Part shown: positions 7,973 to 17,347 of the stretch, in pieces
Layout: each line of letters opens with the position of its first letter
How positions within the stretch are numbered: the stretch's first letter is position 1
Assembly: GCA_049606855.1 (NCBI GenBank)
Contig: JBMYVY010000002.1
Location: 1 to 64,000 of the forward strand
Length of the DNA: 64,000 nt
Source of the DNA: JBELHR01 sp049606855
GTDB taxonomy: Bacteria; Bacteroidota; Bacteroidia; Flavobacteriales; Flavobacteriaceae
Direction: 5' to 3'
Notes under the pieces: generated by a model
The model's input: only the letters and a program-made list of their open reading frames with translations
Database searches by the model: none
What the model was told of the DNA's origin: nothing
Position numbers and translations under genes: made by a program

Positions 7973-8738
7973 ACCAACTTCCAGAAGCACCTCCACCACC
8001 GAAGCCGCCGCCGCCGAAGCCTCCACCGAAGCCGCCGCCACCGAAACCTCCGCTGCCAAATCCGCCGCCAGAAGATCTATTTGATCCCATACCGCTTAAA
8101 AGAATCCAAGGAAGTATATCTCCGGCAGAAGATCGTCTTCCTCCTCTACCCTTTCCTCCACGATTGCTGATAAACAGTATAATTAAAATAATAACAAAAA
8201 TAACAAAACCAATCCCCTTGCCCTCATCTCCATTGGAATTGGACCTTGGTTCACCCTTAAACTCTCCTGCCAAAATCTGCATTATTGCAGTAGTACCCTG
8301 ATCCAATCCAGCATAAAAGTCTCCCTTTTTAAATTCAGGGGTTATATAATATTCAATCACTCTTCTTGAAAGCGCGTCAGTCAAACTACCTTCTAAACCA
8401 TAACCTGTCTGAATTCCGACTTTTCTGTCATTTTTAGAGACCAAGATTAAAAGACCATTATCCTTACCTTTTTGACCGATACCCCACTTTTGAGCAAGTT
8501 CTGCTCCAAAGTACTGAATTTCTGATCCCTCAAGTGATTCTATGGTAACAACAACAATTTGGGTTGATGTTGTGTCTGCATATTTGATCAGCTTTTGGTT
8601 AAGCCTTTGTTCTTGTGAACTACTCAATAATTGAGCATAGTCATAAACTGGCTTTTGAACTTTAGGTACTGGGGGATAATCTTGTGCCTGTAAAGAATAA
8701 ACTCCGAGAAAGCAGAGTAATACTAATAGTTTTTTCAT
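7971..8738 (-). CDS. TPM-domain protein with Gly-rich tail
   Basis: The 255-residue protein has a signal peptide (cleavage near residue 19, LQAQD). A TPM domain (about 28-160) carries VYDYAQLLSS, the TQIVVVTI strand, WGIGQKGKDNGLL and GYGLEGSLTD motifs. One transmembrane segment lies near 175-192, followed by a basic stretch and a C-terminal Gly/Phe-rich tail of GGGFG-type repeats. TPM proteins of this architecture sit next to LemA in many bacteria; their biochemical role is poorly defined. Its ATG overlaps the stop of the upstream TPM gene by 4 nt (ATGA), indicating translational coupling. Confidence 0.9.
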   Translation of the reverse strand: MKKLLVLLCFLGVYSLQAQDYPPVPKVQKPVYDYAQLLSSSQEQRLNQKLIKYADTTSTQIVVVTIESLEGSEIQYFGAELAQKWGIGQKGKDNGLLILVSKNDRKVGIQTGYGLEGSLTDALSRRVIEYYITPEFKKGDFYAGLDQGTTAIMQILAGEFKGEPRSNSNGDEGKGIGFVIFVIILIILFISNRGGKGRGGRRSSAGDILPWILLSGMGSNRSSGGGFGSGGFGGGGFGGGFGGGGFGGGGASGSW

Positions 8739-9172
8739 GATTTTGAGATTTCATCAGACAATTCGTTTTCATCATCACTTTGGAAAGGGAAATGCTCTTT
8801 TAGCTGATTTCCTGCTTCTAGAACACCCTTAATCAAACCTTCCGCAAAAGATCCAGTTTTAAAGTTTTCAATTACGACGTCTTTTGTGCTTTCCCAAAAA
8901 TCATCCGAAACCTTTTGATCAATTCCAGAATCTCCAAGAATCACAAAACTGTGATCTTGAACACCAACATAAAACAAGACACCATTTCTAGCTTCTGTTT
9001 GATGCATGTTCAATTTTTCAAATACTTCTTTCGCTCGCTTCATAGCATCTAAATCCGTATGTTGTTCAATATGAACTCGAATCTCACCTGAAGTATTCAA
9101 TTCTGATCTTTTAATGGCTTCTACAACCCGAGATTCCTCCTCTGGACTTAAAAATTCTTTAATTTTCGACAT
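8735..9172 (-). CDS. Soluble TPM-domain protein
   Basis: This 145-residue protein has a TPM domain but no signal peptide or membrane segment. It shows the ELNTSGEIRVHIE strand, NGVLFYVGVQDHSFVILGDSGID and KTGSFAEGLIKGVLEAGNQL, a shorter version of the neighbouring TPM protein. It lies between LemA (6-nt gap) and the membrane TPM protein (4-nt overlap), a conserved three-gene order in Bacteroidota. The three probably act together at the envelope; the exact activity is unknown. Confidence 0.88.
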   Translation of the reverse strand: MSKIKEFLSPEEESRVVEAIKRSELNTSGEIRVHIEQHTDLDAMKRAKEVFEKLNMHQTEARNGVLFYVGVQDHSFVILGDSGIDQKVSDDFWESTKDVVIENFKTGSFAEGLIKGVLEAGNQLKEHFPFQSDDENELSDEISKS

Positions 9173-9178
9173 AGAATC

Positions 9179-9769
9179 TTAGAATTGAACTGTTGGTGCA
9201 TTCTCTGCGCCTGCAGATGCTTCAAAATATCCAATCTTTTCAAACCCTCCAATGGATGCAATAAAATTTGTCGGAAATTTTCTAATCATAGTGTTATAAC
9301 CTTTGGCCGCATCATTAAAGCGATTGCGTTCAACGTTAATCCTATTTTCGGTTCCTTCCAATTGAGATTGAAGCTCCAAGAAATTCTGATTTGCCTTTAA
9401 ATCTGGATATTTTTCAATGGTTACTAATAATCTCGATAAACTTGACGACAATCCATCTTGAGCAGCCTGAAACTTTTGTATATTTTCAGGGCTTAAATTT
9501 GAAGGATCTATAGTTGTTTGCGTCGCTGATGCTCTTGCTTTAGTAACTTCAGTCAGCGTTGATTTCTCGAAATCTGCATAACCCTTAACTGTATTCACAA
9601 GATTCGGAATTAGATCAGCTCTTCTCTGATAAGAAGACTCTACCTTTGCCCACTGTGATTGCACTCCTTCTTCTGAAGTTATTATTCCATTATACTTTCC
9701 TACAGCCCAAAACCCTCCGAGAACGAAAAATCCAAGAACTGCCAACAAAATAATTGTTGATTTTTTCAT
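9179..9769 (-). CDS. lemA: LemA family protein
   Basis: The 196-residue protein begins with a signal-anchor helix (about 4-24). The helical LemA domain follows, with the signature QWAKVESSYQRRADLIPNLVNTV (about 39-61), then KARASATQ and a long helix ENRINVERNRFNDAAKGYN. The family forms a helical bundle exposed on the periplasmic side; its function is not established. It is the first gene of the LemA-TPM-TPM operon. Confidence 0.93.
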   Translation of the reverse strand: MKKSTIILLAVLGFFVLGGFWAVGKYNGIITSEEGVQSQWAKVESSYQRRADLIPNLVNTVKGYADFEKSTLTEVTKARASATQTTIDPSNLSPENIQKFQAAQDGLSSSLSRLLVTIEKYPDLKANQNFLELQSQLEGTENRINVERNRFNDAAKGYNTMIRKFPTNFIASIGGFEKIGYFEASAGAENAPTVQF

Positions 9770-9826
9770 CTGATATAAATATTTAAGTTTAAAAAATAAG
9801 TCTTTTGTATAGGAGAAATGTTACAA

Positions 9827-10159
9827 CTAGTCTAAAAAAGACTTGAGTTTCACCAATTCTGCTCGTATATCTTGTAATCGAACAAGAATCTCGCCATGAT
9901 CCACTTTGTCATCTGGCTTCTTCTTCATTTTTTTCTTTGCACCATCTAAAGTAAACCCTCTTTCCTTTACTAAATGGTGTATGAGCCGAATTTGTTCAAT
10001 ATCTTGAGTGGTAAACATCCGGTCTCCCTTGGCATTTTTTTTTGGTTTGACACTGTCAAACTCTTTTTCCCAAAATCTAATAAGTGACACATTGACACTA
10101 AAAGCCTCAGCAACCTCACCTATTTTGTAATATCGCTTTTCAGGTAATTCAATATGCAT
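9827..10159 (-). CDS. MerR family transcriptional regulator
   Basis: The 110-residue protein has a MerR-type winged helix (about 9-75): YYKIGEVAEAFSVNVSLIRFWEKEF, then a wing (KGDRMFT) and QDIEQIRLIHHLVKERGFTLDGAKKKM. A short coiled coil (about 88-110) for dimerisation follows. There is no effector domain or cysteine cluster, so no metal or drug ligand can be predicted. It lies 4 nt downstream of the M23 peptidase gene and is probably cotranscribed with it. Confidence 0.9.
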   Translation of the reverse strand: MHIELPEKRYYKIGEVAEAFSVNVSLIRFWEKEFDSVKPKKNAKGDRMFTTQDIEQIRLIHHLVKERGFTLDGAKKKMKKKPDDKVDHGEILVRLQDIRAELVKLKSFLD

Positions 10160-10163
10160 AAGT

Positions 10164-11135
10164 CTAGTCTAAAGATTGGTTTTCCTGTGAAGAGAGTTCG
10201 AGCATTCTTGCATACTCTTCTGGTGTTAAATCATTAAAGTAATAATACACTGGATTCACTTTTCGTTTTCCCTTGATTACTTCGTAATGTAAATGTGGAG
10301 CAGTTGAAGTCCCGGTAGAACCAACATAACCAATGAGATCTCCTCGTTTTACCTTTTGTCCCCTTCGGACTACGAAAGAATCCAAGTGACCGTAGAGGGT
10401 CTTATATGAAAAACTGTGATTAATTCTCACTTGATTTCCATAACCTCTTTTTGATTTTTTAGCCATTTCAACCTTTCCATCTCCAGTAGCGTATACAGGT
10501 GTTCCTTTGGGTGCAGAGAAGTCCATACCGTAATGAAACTTCCGGGTTTTATAAATCGGGTGAATTCGATAACCATATCCGGATGCCATTCGTTTTAAAT
10601 CCTTATTTGCTACAGGTTGAATTGCTGGAATTGAAGCGAGCATGGCCTCTTTATTTTTTGCCAAAGAAACAATTTCATCCAGAGATTTCGATTGGACCAC
10701 CAATTGTTTTGAAAGTATGTCGGCTTTGTAGGTAACGTCCTTAATCATCACAGAGTTTTCAAACCCATCCAATGCTTTATACCTGTTCACCCCACCAAAC
10801 CCGGCCTTGCGCTGTTCATCAGGAATGGGATTTGCCTCAAAGAAGACACGGTAAATATTATTATCACGCTCTTGCAGATCCTCTAGTACCGCTGTAGATT
10901 GTTCAATCCTGCGCTCTAGTAACTCGTAATGCAATTTCAAATTTTCTAATTCTCTTACTTGGGCCTTTTCATTCGGACTCAAAAGAACCTGTGAAAACCC
11001 TACAAAACCTAGAAATGAAATCAGTAAAATACCCAATACATAGAACAAGCCTTTTTGAAACTTTTCCTTAGGACTTAATCTTATCTTGTGATAAGATAAA
11101 GTCGATGCATCATAATAATATTTTACTTTCCCCAT
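10164..11135 (-). CDS. M23 family murein metallopeptidase
   Basis: The 323-residue envelope protein has an N-terminal cytoplasmic stretch and one transmembrane helix (about 28-50). A coiled coil (55-90) leads to a C-terminal LytM/peptidase M23 domain (about 180-300). The zinc ligands expected for M23 are present: His201 and Asp205 in HYGMD, and the catalytic/ligand pair in HLH (281-283). It is therefore likely an active peptidoglycan endopeptidase rather than a degenerate activator. It is divergent from alaS and is followed by a MerR gene. Confidence 0.93.
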   Translation of the reverse strand: MGKVKYYYDASTLSYHKIRLSPKEKFQKGLFYVLGILLISFLGFVGFSQVLLSPNEKAQVRELENLKLHYELLERRIEQSTAVLEDLQERDNNIYRVFFEANPIPDEQRKAGFGGVNRYKALDGFENSVMIKDVTYKADILSKQLVVQSKSLDEIVSLAKNKEAMLASIPAIQPVANKDLKRMASGYGYRIHPIYKTRKFHYGMDFSAPKGTPVYATGDGKVEMAKKSKRGYGNQVRINHSFSYKTLYGHLDSFVVRRGQKVKRGDLIGYVGSTGTSTAPHLHYEVIKGKRKVNPVYYYFNDLTPEEYARMLELSSQENQSLD

Positions 11136-11151
11136 AGTGCTAAAAATATAC

Positions 11152-11159
11152 TATTTTTG
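11152..11159 (+). promoter_or_regulatory. alaS: Bacteroidota -7 element (TATTTTTG) upstream of alaS
   Basis: TATTTTTG matches TAnnTTTG and predicts an alaS leader of about 90 nt, long compared with other genes here. I saw no obvious T-box or attenuator hairpin in the leader. Confidence 0.45.
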
Positions 11160-11256
11160 TGGCACAATCACTAAAAACTGTGTGCTGAACAATTTCAAAT
11201 GTACAAAAGATTTTGAAAGTTGAACGGACTCAGGGTAACAGAAGAATTAAAAAAAC

Positions 11257-13863
11257 ATGACATCTCAAGAGATAAGAAAGCAATTTTTAGACTTTTTTAA
11301 GTCAAAAAACCATGAAATTGTGCACTCTGCACCTATTGTTATAAAAAACGACCCTACACTGATGTTTACCAATGCTGGTATGAATCAATTCAAGGAATAT
11401 TTCTTAGGTCAAAAGGAGGTTAAAAATTCCAGAATTTCAGATACACAAAAATGTTTGAGAGTTTCCGGAAAACACAACGATTTGGAAGAGGTTGGTGTGG
11501 ATACTTACCATCATACCATGTTCGAGATGTTAGGTAACTGGTCATTTGGAGATTACTTTAAAAAAGAAGCAATCACTTGGGCTTGGGAATTATTAACAGA
11601 GGTATATAAAATTGATAAGGATTCACTCTATGTGAGTGTTTTCGAAGGCTCAAAAGATCAAGATAATCTATCCTTAGATCAAGAGGCTTTGGACTTGTGG
11701 AAAGAAATTGTTCCTCAGGAAAAAATCATCTACGGAAACAAAAAGGATAACTTCTGGGAAATGGGAGCACAAGGACCTTGTGGACCATGTTCGGAAATCC
11801 ACGTAGATATTAGATCGGATGAAGAAAAAGCACGTGTACCGGGGAGAGACTTAGTAAACATGGACCACCCACAAGTGATTGAAATTTGGAATTTGGTATT
11901 CATGCAATTCAACAGAAAAGCTGATGGATCTCTAGAAAATCTTCCAGCCAAACACGTGGACACAGGAATGGGCTTTGAGAGATTATGTATGGTTCTCCAA
12001 GGGGTTCAGTCCAATTATGACACTGATGTTTTCCAACCTCTAATTCAAAAATTGGAGCAAATTTCTGGAATTTCATACAATAAAGATTGGAGTACTGATG
12101 TCGCTATTCGTGTTATTGCAGATCACCTGAGAGCGGTTGCATTTGCGATTGCTGATGGACAATTGCCATCGAATAACGGTGCTGGATATGTCATACGAAG
12201 AATATTGAGAAGAGCCATTAGATACGGATTTACTTTCTTAGACAAAAAAGAGGCTTTTATCTATCAATTAGTTGATATACTCGATCAACAAATGGGAACA
12301 CAATTCCCTGAATTACGCAAACAAAAAGAACTGATTTCTAAAGTAATCAAAGAAGAAGAGCATTCATTCTTACGAACATTAGAACAAGGTTTGGTTCGTT
12401 TAGATGCTATTATCAAAGAATCCAAAGGAAAAGTTATTGATGGTGCCAAAGCCTTTGAACTCTATGACACCTTCGGTTTTCCTTTAGATTTAACTTCGTT
12501 GATTCTTAGAGAACGGCAATTAGAATTGGATGAAAAGGGCTTTGAAGTAGAAATGGAAAAACAAAAATCTAGATCCAGAGCAGCTTCGGAGTTGAACATG
12601 GAAGATTGGATTGTTGTCAATGAAGCTACAACTGATTTTGTGGGCTATGATGAATTAGTTTCACAAACTAGAATTGTTCAATACCGAAAGGTTAATTCAA
12701 AAAAAGACGGTGAACTTTTTCAATTGGTTTTGTCCAAAACCCCTTTCTATGCGGAAGGCGGAGGTCAAGTAGGTGATACCGGGTTGTTAATCGACACACA
12801 AGGCAATAAATATCCTGTGATCAACACCAAAAAGGAAAATAATTTAATCTTACATTTTGCAAAAAAACTACCTGAAAATCCTTCAGATGTCTTTGCGGCA
12901 GAAGTAAATTTAAACAACCGTAAACTCACCGAAAGTAATCATAGTGCAACCCACTTGCTCCATTTGGTCCTAAGAGAAGTTTTAGGGAGTCATGTTGAGC
13001 AAAAAGGTTCTTTGGTGAATGCCAAATATTTAAGATTTGATTTTTCGCACTTTTCTAAATTGACCGAGGAAGAAATTATTGCAGTTGAAGCGAGAGTTAA
13101 CGATTTGATTTCTGCTGATTACCAACTTCAAGAGTACAGAGATTTACCGGTTCAAGAGGCAATGGATAAAGGCGCTATGGCTTTGTTTGGAGAAAAGTAC
13201 GGTGATCGTGTAAGAATGATTGAATTCGGAGACTCAAGAGAACTTTGTGGCGGAACTCATGTTGCCTCTACAGGAAAAATCTGGGCCTTTAAAATAACTT
13301 CTGAAGGAGCAGTTGCAGCTGGAATAAGAAGAATAGAAGCAATTACAAGTGATACTGCAAGAGCTTACTTTTCTAAGCAAGATGAACTTGTTGAGACCAT
13401 AATGGAAACTTTGAAAAACAAGCAACCATTAAAGGCAATTGATCAATTACAATCGGAGAACACAAAACTCAAAAAAGAATTAGAGGCTTTGTTGAAGGAA
13501 AAAGCAGCAGCGACCAAAACTGCTTTAAAAAATTCAATAAAGGAAATAAACGGAGTAAATTTCTTAGCTACTGAAGTAGACTTAGATCCTTCTAGCATCA
13601 AAGATTTGGCCTTTAATCTTGGAAAGGAAGTTCCTAATTTATTTTTTGTGGCAGGATCAATAAATAAAGGGAAAGCCATGCTGACCTGTTATATTGATAA
13701 AACTCTTGTTGAACAAAAGAGTATGGATGCCGGAGCTACGGTGAGAGAACTTGGTAAATTTATCAATGGCGGCGGCGGGGGTCAAAAATTCTTTGCAACC
13801 GCAGGTGGAAAGAATCCAAATGGAATAGCAGATGCCCTTAAGGCAGCTGAGGAACTCGTTTAA
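11257..13863 (+). CDS. alaS: Alanine--tRNA ligase
   Basis: The enzyme charges tRNA-Ala. The 868-residue length is normal for the family. The class II catalytic domain starts with IRKQFLDFFKSKNHEIVHSAP and holds NDPTLMFTNAGMNQFK (motif 1) and GPCGPCSEIH. The editing domain has the zinc motif HSATHLLH and the paired CGGTH motif. The C-terminal DHHA1 domain carries the GGGGGQ loop. All key editing residues are present. The start is the ATG beginning MTSQEIRKQF. The GSCFA gene follows with a 1-nt overlap. Confidence 0.98.
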   Translation: MTSQEIRKQFLDFFKSKNHEIVHSAPIVIKNDPTLMFTNAGMNQFKEYFLGQKEVKNSRISDTQKCLRVSGKHNDLEEVGVDTYHHTMFEMLGNWSFGDYFKKEAITWAWELLTEVYKIDKDSLYVSVFEGSKDQDNLSLDQEALDLWKEIVPQEKIIYGNKKDNFWEMGAQGPCGPCSEIHVDIRSDEEKARVPGRDLVNMDHPQVIEIWNLVFMQFNRKADGSLENLPAKHVDTGMGFERLCMVLQGVQSNYDTDVFQPLIQKLEQISGISYNKDWSTDVAIRVIADHLRAVAFAIADGQLPSNNGAGYVIRRILRRAIRYGFTFLDKKEAFIYQLVDILDQQMGTQFPELRKQKELISKVIKEEEHSFLRTLEQGLVRLDAIIKESKGKVIDGAKAFELYDTFGFPLDLTSLILRERQLELDEKGFEVEMEKQKSRSRAASELNMEDWIVVNEATTDFVGYDELVSQTRIVQYRKVNSKKDGELFQLVLSKTPFYAEGGGQVGDTGLLIDTQGNKYPVINTKKENNLILHFAKKLPENPSDVFAAEVNLNNRKLTESNHSATHLLHLVLREVLGSHVEQKGSLVNAKYLRFDFSHFSKLTEEEIIAVEARVNDLISADYQLQEYRDLPVQEAMDKGAMALFGEKYGDRVRMIEFGDSRELCGGTHVASTGKIWAFKITSEGAVAAGIRRIEAITSDTARAYFSKQDELVETIMETLKNKQPLKAIDQLQSENTKLKKELEALLKEKAAATKTALKNSIKEINGVNFLATEVDLDPSSIKDLAFNLGKEVPNLFFVAGSINKGKAMLTCYIDKTLVEQKSMDAGATVRELGKFINGGGGGQKFFATAGGKNPNGIADALKAAEELV

Positions 13864-14801
13864 TGAAATTCAGAACCGAAATAAATATTCAAGGACCCGA
13901 GGTCAAAACCATCGATTATCACTCGAAAAGTTTGTTTTTGGGTTCTTGTTTTGCAGAGCATTTTGCAAATCGGTTCGACTACTATAAGCTCCAACAAAAT
14001 ACCAATCCTTACGGGATCATGTACAATCCTGTGAGTATCGCTCAAATCTTTAAGGATTTAGAGGAGCACAAAACTTATGGTTCAAAAGACCTCTTGAAAA
14101 AAGGAGACCTGTATTTGAGTTTAAATCATCATTCGAGTTGGAATCGAACGAACCAAGACTTCCTTCTTTCAGAAATTAATCAAGAGATTAAGGCTTTTCA
14201 TGAGGAAATGAATTCCTATTCTCATGTATTTATTAGTTTGGGAACTGCATGGGTTTATAAACATAAACTGACCAATCAATATGTAGGAAATTGTCATCAA
14301 CTTCCCGCTGATCATTTTGAAAAAAAATTATTAGACCTCAATGAGATCAAAGCCGCGTTGCGACTTATCGTAAGCAGTTTTCCTGAAACTACGCAAATTG
14401 GTCTAACCCTGAGTCCAGTGCGACATCTAAAGGATGGTATGCAAGAAAATAATTTATCAAAATCCTTACTCCGCATTGGTATAGAAGAAATGTTAAAAGA
14501 ATTTTCGAACACCCGCTACTTTCCTTCATTTGAGATCTTAATGGACGATTTGAGAGATTATAGGTTTTATGCCAAGGATATGGTGCATCCAAGTCCAGAA
14601 GCCATTGACTATATATGGGAAAAATTTCAACCGATTTACTTCACCAAAGAAAGTTTAGAAACTATGAAAAAGGTGAAAAAAGTAGTTTTGGGACTCAATC
14701 ACAAAGCCTTTAATGAGGATAGTCAGTCCCATCAAAAATTTCTTAGGAACCTCGAAAAAGAGAAGAAAAAATTGCAGGATTCTCTAAATATTCGATTTTA
14801 A
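13863..14801 (+). CDS. GSCFA domain protein
   Basis: The 312-residue soluble protein is named for the motif seen here as GSCFA at residues 27-31 (LFLGSCFAEHF). It continues with NPYGIMYNPVSI, SLGTAWVYKH and LTLSPVRHLKDG. A late MVHPS motif resembles SGNH/GDSL esterases, with which this family shares features. The substrate is unknown. The ATG overlaps the alaS stop (TAATG), so translation is probably coupled, an order common in Flavobacteriia. The C-terminus is a Lys/Glu-rich helix. Confidence 0.92.
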   Translation: MKFRTEINIQGPEVKTIDYHSKSLFLGSCFAEHFANRFDYYKLQQNTNPYGIMYNPVSIAQIFKDLEEHKTYGSKDLLKKGDLYLSLNHHSSWNRTNQDFLLSEINQEIKAFHEEMNSYSHVFISLGTAWVYKHKLTNQYVGNCHQLPADHFEKKLLDLNEIKAALRLIVSSFPETTQIGLTLSPVRHLKDGMQENNLSKSLLRIGIEEMLKEFSNTRYFPSFEILMDDLRDYRFYAKDMVHPSPEAIDYIWEKFQPIYFTKESLETMKKVKKVVLGLNHKAFNEDSQSHQKFLRNLEKEKKKLQDSLNIRF

Positions 14802-14877
14802 CAGAAGCATAATACACTGATTTTCAGCTTTAAAATTAATATTTCGTATCTTTACAAACCAGAAAAAACAGCTTGGT

Positions 14878-15234
14878 ATGAGAAATTTGATTACAGGCTT
14901 GCTGGTTGGGGTTATATTGGGGGTTTTTTCAACATCATTATTTGCGGAGCAGTTTAGTTTTAGAGATGCAATAATCTCTAACTTTACAATTACTTCCGTT
15001 ATAACCGGCATAATTTGTGCCAGTTTAGCCAATTACTTAAGATGGGACTTCGGTATCGTTTTAGGTTCAGTAGTAATAGGAATTTTGGTTTTTTACGCAA
15101 AATTCTTGATTACGGGACATCACCACGATCCCATTTTTATGGGATTATTTAACGGTCTAATTTTTGGATCGATGTTTACCCTATTTTTGATAATAGAAAG
15201 AAGACGTATATTTAAAAAAGAAGCTCATCCTTAG
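14878..15234 (+). CDS. Small polytopic membrane protein, unknown function
   Basis: The 118-residue protein has about four hydrophobic segments (roughly 4-22, 38-56, 58-78 and 88-106). There is a short His-rich loop (GHHHDP) between the third and fourth and a basic cytoplasmic tail (ERRRIFKKE). I recognise no family. The imperfect -7 element TATCTTTA near 14847 precedes it. A hairpin terminator starts at the last codons. The coding call rests on topology and intact framing. Confidence 0.7.
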   Translation: MRNLITGLLVGVILGVFSTSLFAEQFSFRDAIISNFTITSVITGIICASLANYLRWDFGIVLGSVVIGILVFYAKFLITGHHHDPIFMGLFNGLIFGSMFTLFLIIERRRIFKKEAHP

Positions 15235-15247
15235 GATGAGCTTTTTC
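15218..15247. terminator. Bidirectional terminator between membrane protein and rhodanese genes
   Basis: AAGCTCATCC/GGATGAGCTT form a 10-bp stem with a 2-base loop, flanked by A- and T-runs. It fits convergent transcription from both sides. Confidence 0.8.
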
Positions 15248-15559
15248 TTATTTTACATGTGGAGCAACGTTATTCCAAGGTCCTCCGTTTATTACGTCAA
15301 TTCCTTGATTTGCAAGAAATGACTGAGCAGAACCACTTCGTGCTCCAGAGCGACATACTGTTATAATTGGTGCATTAAAGCCTTTAATCGTTTCAAGGTT
15401 ATCTGCAATAGTGTCTAAAACAATATTCTTAGACCCTTTAACATGCCCTTCTGCATATTCTCCAGGTGTACGAACATCTACTACTACTGCTCCTTTGTCA
15501 AGATAAGCTTGGATATCTGAAGCGGATGGTCCGCTTGAAAACATATCAAAAATTCCCAT
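15248..15559 (-). CDS. Rhodanese-like domain protein
   Basis: This 103-residue single-domain sulfurtransferase has VVVDVRTPGEYAEGHVKGSKNI (about 25-46). The active-site loop is CRSGARS with the catalytic Cys69. There is no signal peptide, so it is cytoplasmic. Such proteins carry sulfur as a cysteine persulfide; donor and acceptor are unknown. A -7 element (TAAATTTG on the minus strand at 15592-15599) lies 32 nt upstream of the ATG. Confidence 0.93.
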   Translation of the reverse strand: MGIFDMFSSGPSASDIQAYLDKGAVVVDVRTPGEYAEGHVKGSKNIVLDTIADNLETIKGFNAPIITVCRSGARSGSAQSFLANQGIDVINGGPWNNVAPHVK

Positions 15560-15591
15560 TGTGTTTTGATTTAAAATTATAATTACGAATG

Positions 15592-15599
15592 CAAATTTA
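15592..15599 (-). promoter_or_regulatory. Bacteroidota -7 element (TAAATTTG) for the rhodanese gene
   Basis: The minus-strand octamer TAAATTTG fits TAnnTTTG and is appropriately placed before the rhodanese ATG at 15559. Confidence 0.5.
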
Positions 15600-15625
15600 A
15601 TTCTTTTTTATTCGCGCTTTGCAAC

Positions 15626-17347
15626 TTATGATACATTTGTAGTTTCTAGCAAATCCAATCCTTGTCTAATCAGCTTTGCATGAGGACCAATCATTGCCTT
15701 TTCAAATAATTCTTGAGCATAGGCGTTTAATTTCCCTGAACTAACCATCAATTCCTTTAATTCTAGAAGCGCTATCCAACTTGTACCTTCATTTAGCTCT
15801 AAGTGATCAATATCACTATAATTTTTTGTGATTCTAATTTGTTTAATCTTATCGAGCAATCGATCATTAGCATCCCAATTATACCCTTCAGCCTTCACTC
15901 CCTCTTCATATATAACTTCTACTGGATCGTAATAAACAGGATCAGCTGCACCACCAAAAGCAGAAACAACTGACTTTCCAACTGCCATGTCATATATTCC
16001 CCATTCCGGTCTAAATAAAATTTCATCATTCCTATAAACAGAACAATTTTTAAAACTTATCAGCATGATCTTTCCTTGAAGATTTCGAGTCCCAGTTATA
16101 ATATCTCCTTCAACAACTACGCCACCTTCAAATTCCAATTTCACCTTTTTCCCCTCATAAATACCATAACGTTCTAAATCTTTAGGAGACATGTCCTCTA
16201 TAGCCAGATTAGAATCTTTTAACTTTCCAATCGGACTCCCGAAACCATCTGCATGATACTTTTTGGAATGACCAATGAGCTCCTTATCTCTATATGAAAG
16301 GGCTACTGGACTACTGAGTTGGACATAAGATAGATTATCAGAATCATCTACTAAACAATTTGAAAAAACCCCGGTAATCTGGAGTCCTGTACTAAGTTCT
16401 ACACTTCCAATTTGCTCGGATTCTATAAGTTTTCTGAGTCCGGATAATCCGCCCTTTCTCAATCCCATTTTATTGGCAAATTCTTCCAAAACATAGCTCA
16501 ATTGGGCAAAATTCGGAGTCACGAATAGTTGAGGTTGTGGCCTTGTGATATCAAAACTCTGCTTTGCTGCATTGATGCTATACGGAATCTTTTTCACCTC
16601 CTTAGACAGGCAATAAACACTTTCTTCTATAGAGGAAAGTAACCCAGCACCGTAGATTTTTGGATCATCAATATCGCCTATTAATCCATATTCAACGGTC
16701 CACCAATGCAAGTTTCTGATTTGGGCCAATTCCGATGGCTTTACTTTTTTTTCCTGTAATTCTTTCACCCTATTTTCCGCGTTCAAAACTTGATCAGGGT
16801 CAGCATTGTGTTGCTCCTTAATCTGAGATAAAACACGAATCGCCTCGTATACTTCTCCATCGTGTTTAGAAGCAATTGCTTTAGATCCAATTTGTCCAAA
16901 TCGACGTAAATATTCTGCGTATTCAGGATTGGCAATTATAGGAGCATGACCGGCTGATTCATGAATGATGTCTGGAGCTGGAGTATATCCAATATGTTCT
17001 AGTGTTCTCATATCAGCTGCTATAACAAGGACGTTATACGCTTGAAATTCCATAAATGCTGAAGGGGGAATAAAACCATCGACGCTGACAGCAGCCCAAC
17101 CAATTTCCTTTAAAATTCGGTTCATTCCTTCCATGTGTGGAATTTCATCAATAGAAATCCCTGTTTGCTTTAAACCTTTCAAATAAGATTCATGAGCAAC
17201 AGCTCTTAATTTATCGATGTTTAATCGCATCACATACCTCCATACGGCTTGATTTGTCGGGGTATAAGATTCATAAGGCTGCCTTACGATATAGCGATGC
17301 AAATGAGGGGGTAACTTTGCGGTTACCTCATTTAATTCAATAGACAT
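15626..17347 (-). CDS. Biopterin-dependent aromatic amino acid hydroxylase (phenylalanine 4-monooxygenase-like), long form
   Basis: The enzyme hydroxylates an aromatic amino acid, most likely Phe to Tyr, using a pterin and non-heme iron. The iron ligands are visible: His129 and His134 in IIHESAGHAP, and Glu219 in HWWTVEYGL. Bacterial enzymes of this family are usually below 300 residues; this one has 573. About 240 residues after the catalytic region (from roughly 330) match no domain I know, although the frame is intact. Phe hydroxylation is the best guess; Trp or Tyr specificity cannot be excluded. The upstream leader contains CAAA tandem repeats. Confidence 0.9.
   Translation of the reverse strand: MSIELNEVTAKLPPHLHRYIVRQPYESYTPTNQAVWRYVMRLNIDKLRAVAHESYLKGLKQTGISIDEIPHMEGMNRILKEIGWAAVSVDGFIPPSAFMEFQAYNVLVIAADMRTLEHIGYTPAPDIIHESAGHAPIIANPEYAEYLRRFGQIGSKAIASKHDGEVYEAIRVLSQIKEQHNADPDQVLNAENRVKELQEKKVKPSELAQIRNLHWWTVEYGLIGDIDDPKIYGAGLLSSIEESVYCLSKEVKKIPYSINAAKQSFDITRPQPQLFVTPNFAQLSYVLEEFANKMGLRKGGLSGLRKLIESEQIGSVELSTGLQITGVFSNCLVDDSDNLSYVQLSSPVALSYRDKELIGHSKKYHADGFGSPIGKLKDSNLAIEDMSPKDLERYGIYEGKKVKLEFEGGVVVEGDIITGTRNLQGKIMLISFKNCSVYRNDEILFRPEWGIYDMAVGKSVVSAFGGAADPVYYDPVEVIYEEGVKAEGYNWDANDRLLDKIKQIRITKNYSDIDHLELNEGTSWIALLELKELMVSSGKLNAYAQELFEKAMIGPHAKLIRQGLDLLETTNVS

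Noticed and set aside
9185..9400. Cys-rich open frame on the plus strand opposite lemA
   Set aside because: Shadow frame of a well-supported LemA gene, with no own promoter or homology.
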